Source: Flavobacteriaceae bacterium (GTDB taxonomy: Bacteria; Bacteroidota; Bacteroidia; Flavobacteriales; Flavobacteriaceae). From it: a stretch of DNA of 6,573 nt. Under the pieces are notes generated by a model that was not told where the DNA came from, did no database searches, and saw nothing but the letters and a program-made list of their open reading frames with translations. The position numbers and the translations under genes are program-made. This document shows positions 4,542-6,573 of the stretch, piece after piece. Location of the stretch: NCBI GenBank assembly GCA_026992695.1, contig JALWYP010000203.1, positions 1 through 6,573 on the forward strand, read 5' to 3'. How positions within the stretch are numbered: the first letter of the stretch is position 1; the number at the start of each line of letters is the position of its first letter.

Positions 4542-6376
4542 CTCAAGTTCATACTTGGACGGGGAATGGCGATAATTATTTTTGGTCAGACCCTCAAAAT
4601 TGGGATCAAGGAACAATACCTTTAGTAGGAGGTGTTGGTACAGTAATTATCCCTTCGGGTGCTATTGTGCATTCAACATCTACAATCAATTTTGAGTATG
4701 GGGAGTTTAAAGGAGGAGGTACTCTAATTAATGACGGGGGCACGATTAATTTAATAAATGCTGATGAAATATTAACATCAAAAATATTTACAGATATCAC
4801 TATTTTAAGCTCAACAGATATACAAATTTTTAGAGCAAACGGAATTTCCAGTACAGCTCCAATTTTGTTAAATGAAGGAGCACATTTGCTTATTGGTTAT
4901 CAGAGTTCTTTTGGCTCTCTCACTACAGACGGTATTGGTATAACATTTAATACAGCACAACCTGGTTTTTTAGAAATTAACGGAGATTTTACCAAAACCG
5001 GTATTGAAGATGTACTAATTGATGTGAAAGTAAAAATATGTTGCTATACTTTTTTAGTTGCTGAGGGAAAATTAACAATTAACCCGTCTACAGTAAATAC
5101 TATTCTAGGTCCCTATTTTGATATACCTCAAGGTTCTAGCTTAATTTTAAAAGGAAATACTATTTTCGCAGGGACAGGTGGGTCAGTTTCAGGAAATATC
5201 CAAGGTTTACTCGAAATTACCGATAGTCCAACGGGAAACCCTTCTATAACAGGAACATTTTTTTTCGATGCAGATGGAGAAATTACATTTAACAACACCA
5301 GATTTCAAGGAAGTGGAATTTTTATATCAAGAGTAAATGTATTAATACCCGAAAATTCTACAGTTATTTTTGATGGATTTATATTTTCGAATCAACAAAA
5401 TTTTAAAATGGAAGCTTCTTCTTCAGTTATACTTGACAATGGAAGTGAATTCTCAAACACTCCACTTGGACTTATAGAATCAAACGGAGGAACAATTATT
5501 GGGATAGATCATCAAAAGCTAAATAATACAGGAAATATTAACCTTTTAAACGGAACTGATTTTAATACAATTAATCTAAATTTAATCAATTCTGGGGTTA
5601 TAAATATTGAAGAAGGAAATTTTATTATGGGAAATAATTCCCTTTTTGAAAATCAATATGAATATTATCAGGACCCTGATTTCCCTGAAATTATTTATGA
5701 ATATTATGGAGAAGTAGTTGGTTCTGGCACTTTTATTTTTCCTACATACAATTCGCAAACTATTAATAATGATGCTGTTTTTTCGCCCGAACCCGGTATT
5801 ACAACATTGCACACAGAGAATTTTTCACAATCTACTACCGGAATTTTAAAAATAGATATTGAGAGTTTAACTAACTTTGATAAAATAATAAATTCAGGCA
5901 CAACATATTTTGAAGGTGATTTTGAAGTGGCACTTAATTACTCACCTACTTTAGGCGATGAATTTATAGTATTTCAATCAGACACACCTATCTCAAGTTG
6001 TAATCCGGTACTAACTACTACAGCAACATATAATAATTTGAATTATGTTTTTGATGTAATATGTAATACTAACACCATTGTTTTAAAATTAAGTGAGATT
6101 TTAAATACAGATGAGTTTTTAGTAAGTAATATAGATTTTTATGTTTATCCTAATCCTGTTTCCGATACTTTTTCGTTTAATTTACTCACCTCTTTGGATT
6201 CTGAAAAAAATATAACAATTGCGATTTTTGACGTTATAGGACAAGTAGTTAGAAAGATTGATGTAAAAAAAAGTACTATGATTTTTTACAAAAAAAATCT
6301 TAAACATGGAGTTTATTTTGCTCAGCTAAAAAAGAATGGTACTGTTTTAGCAACAACCAAACTTGTTGTTAATTAA
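4505..6376 (+). CDS. Large beta-rich T9SS cargo protein, N-terminus disrupted by a frame break
   Basis: This frame encodes 623 residues if begun at the TTG at 4505. That start is probably not the natural one, because a proper signal peptide lies just upstream in another frame (ATG at 4494). The mature part begins near VHTWTGNGDNYFWSDPQNWDQG, a W-T-G...W-x-x-x-x-N-W motif common at the start of repetitive secreted adhesin-like proteins. Residues about 45-440 are many short strands with turns rich in N, G, S and T (GGTLINDGGTINL, NTGNINLLNGTDF, NSGVINIEEGNF), which suggests a parallel beta-helix. FSPEPG (426-431) and the following ILKIDIES...FDKIINSGTTYFEGDFEV recall the passenger-end repeats of autotransporter-like proteins. 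The C-terminal 80 residues are a type A T9SS sorting domain: VYPNPVSD (547-554), IAIFDVIGQVVRKI, HGVYFAQL (601-608) and terminal TTKLVVN. An adhesive surface role is inferred. The 3' end overlaps the convergent decarboxylase gene by four bases. Confidence 0.82.
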   Translation: MHLSFVCFNISFSQVHTWTGNGDNYFWSDPQNWDQGTIPLVGGVGTVIIPSGAIVHSTSTINFEYGEFKGGGTLINDGGTINLINADEILTSKIFTDITILSSTDIQIFRANGISSTAPILLNEGAHLLIGYQSSFGSLTTDGIGITFNTAQPGFLEINGDFTKTGIEDVLIDVKVKICCYTFLVAEGKLTINPSTVNTILGPYFDIPQGSSLILKGNTIFAGTGGSVSGNIQGLLEITDSPTGNPSITGTFFFDADGEITFNNTRFQGSGIFISRVNVLIPENSTVIFDGFIFSNQQNFKMEASSSVILDNGSEFSNTPLGLIESNGGTIIGIDHQKLNNTGNINLLNGTDFNTINLNLINSGVINIEEGNFIMGNNSLFENQYEYYQDPDFPEIIYEYYGEVVGSGTFIFPTYNSQTINNDAVFSPEPGITTLHTENFSQSTTGILKIDIESLTNFDKIINSGTTYFEGDFEVALNYSPTLGDEFIVFQSDTPISSCNPVLTTTATYNNLNYVFDVICNTNTIVLKLSEILNTDEFLVSNIDFYVYPNPVSDTFSFNLLTSLDSEKNITIAIFDVIGQVVRKIDVKKSTMIFYKKNLKHGVYFAQLKKNGTVLATTKLVVN

Positions 6377-6573
6377 TCAATTTTGTTAGCTCCAAAACCA
6401 ATTTGATCGCAAATATATTGTCCTTTATAACAGTGTTCAATCAATTGGTTTACAATAAACTCATAAACTTTTGTTTTAGATTCCTGTGGATACAACACAT
6501 GAACATTGGCTCCTGCATCTAAGGTAAAGCAAACCGGAATATTGGTTTGTTCTCTAAAAGCCCATATTTTTTG
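6373..6573 (-). CDS. mvaD: Diphosphomevalonate decarboxylase, C-terminal part (partial)
   Basis: The frame is open from the right edge to a TAA at 6375-6373 and gives the last 66 residues. The enzyme decarboxylates mevalonate diphosphate with ATP to IPP, the last step of the classical mevalonate pathway. The visible piece contains CFTLDAGANVHVLYP, which matches the conserved T-x-DAG-x-N segment near the C-terminus of this GHMP-family decarboxylase. It ends CDQIGFGANKID, similar to flavobacterial homologues as I remember them. The N-terminal ATP-binding and catalytic parts lie outside the window. Together with mevalonate kinase at 3380-4318 on the same strand it marks an isoprenoid cluster interrupted by the convergent secreted-protein gene. 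Its stop codon and that of the secreted protein share the palindrome TTAA, so no terminator lies between them. Confidence 0.88.
   Translation of the reverse strand, partial: QKIWAFREQTNIPVCFTLDAGANVHVLYPQESKTKVYEFIVNQLIEHCYKGQYICDQIGFGANKID

Noticed and set aside
4443..4625. A 60-codon plus-strand frame starting upstream of the large secreted protein
   Set aside because: It only extends the signal peptide frame upstream and then reads the mature protein out of frame; its useful part (from 4494) is reported as the displaced signal peptide.

Overview
The window looks like a piece of a Bacteroidota chromosome, most probably from the family Flavobacteriaceae. It is AT-rich, starts lack strong Shine-Dalgarno sequences, and promoter-like elements match the Bacteroidota -7 consensus TAnnTTTG. 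Two secreted proteins end in type IX secretion (T9SS) C-terminal sorting domains. The conserved genes (short mevalonate kinase, UbiA-family prenyltransferase, diphosphomevalonate decarboxylase, RsuA/RluB-type pseudouridine synthase) all resemble flavobacterial versions.

Layout, left to right: (1) 1-267, minus: N-terminal 89 residues of a membrane-anchored protein, probably the flavobacterial MutS-related ATPase; it continues beyond the left edge. (2) 290-1096, minus: an RsuA/RluB-family protein with an S4 domain whose catalytic aspartate is glycine. (3) 1194-2360, minus: a secreted T9SS cargo protein of unknown function whose strand pattern suggests a TIM barrel. (4) 2421-3326, minus: a UbiA-superfamily prenyltransferase of the geranylgeranylglycerol-phosphate geranylgeranyltransferase type. 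(5) 3380-4318, minus: a GHMP-family mevalonate kinase. (6) 4494/4505-6376, plus: a repetitive beta-rich T9SS cargo protein whose signal peptide is in a different frame from its mature part. (7) 6373-6573, minus: the C-terminal 66 residues of diphosphomevalonate decarboxylase, entering from the right edge.

The functional core is isoprenoid metabolism: mevalonate kinase and diphosphomevalonate decarboxylase act in the mevalonate pathway to IPP, and the UbiA enzyme next to them would consume a polyprenyl diphosphate made from IPP. The two T9SS cargo genes sit between these housekeeping genes and look like lineage-specific insertions into an otherwise conserved cluster. The points most worth a second look are the pseudouridine synthase with substituted catalytic residues, the frame break in the large secreted protein (repairable by removing one TA from an ATATAT tract), the possible archaeal-type ether-lipid step, and the unclassified secreted putative TIM-barrel protein. 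I found no mobile element, CRISPR array, tRNA or rRNA, and no intergenic stretch longer than about 190 bases.
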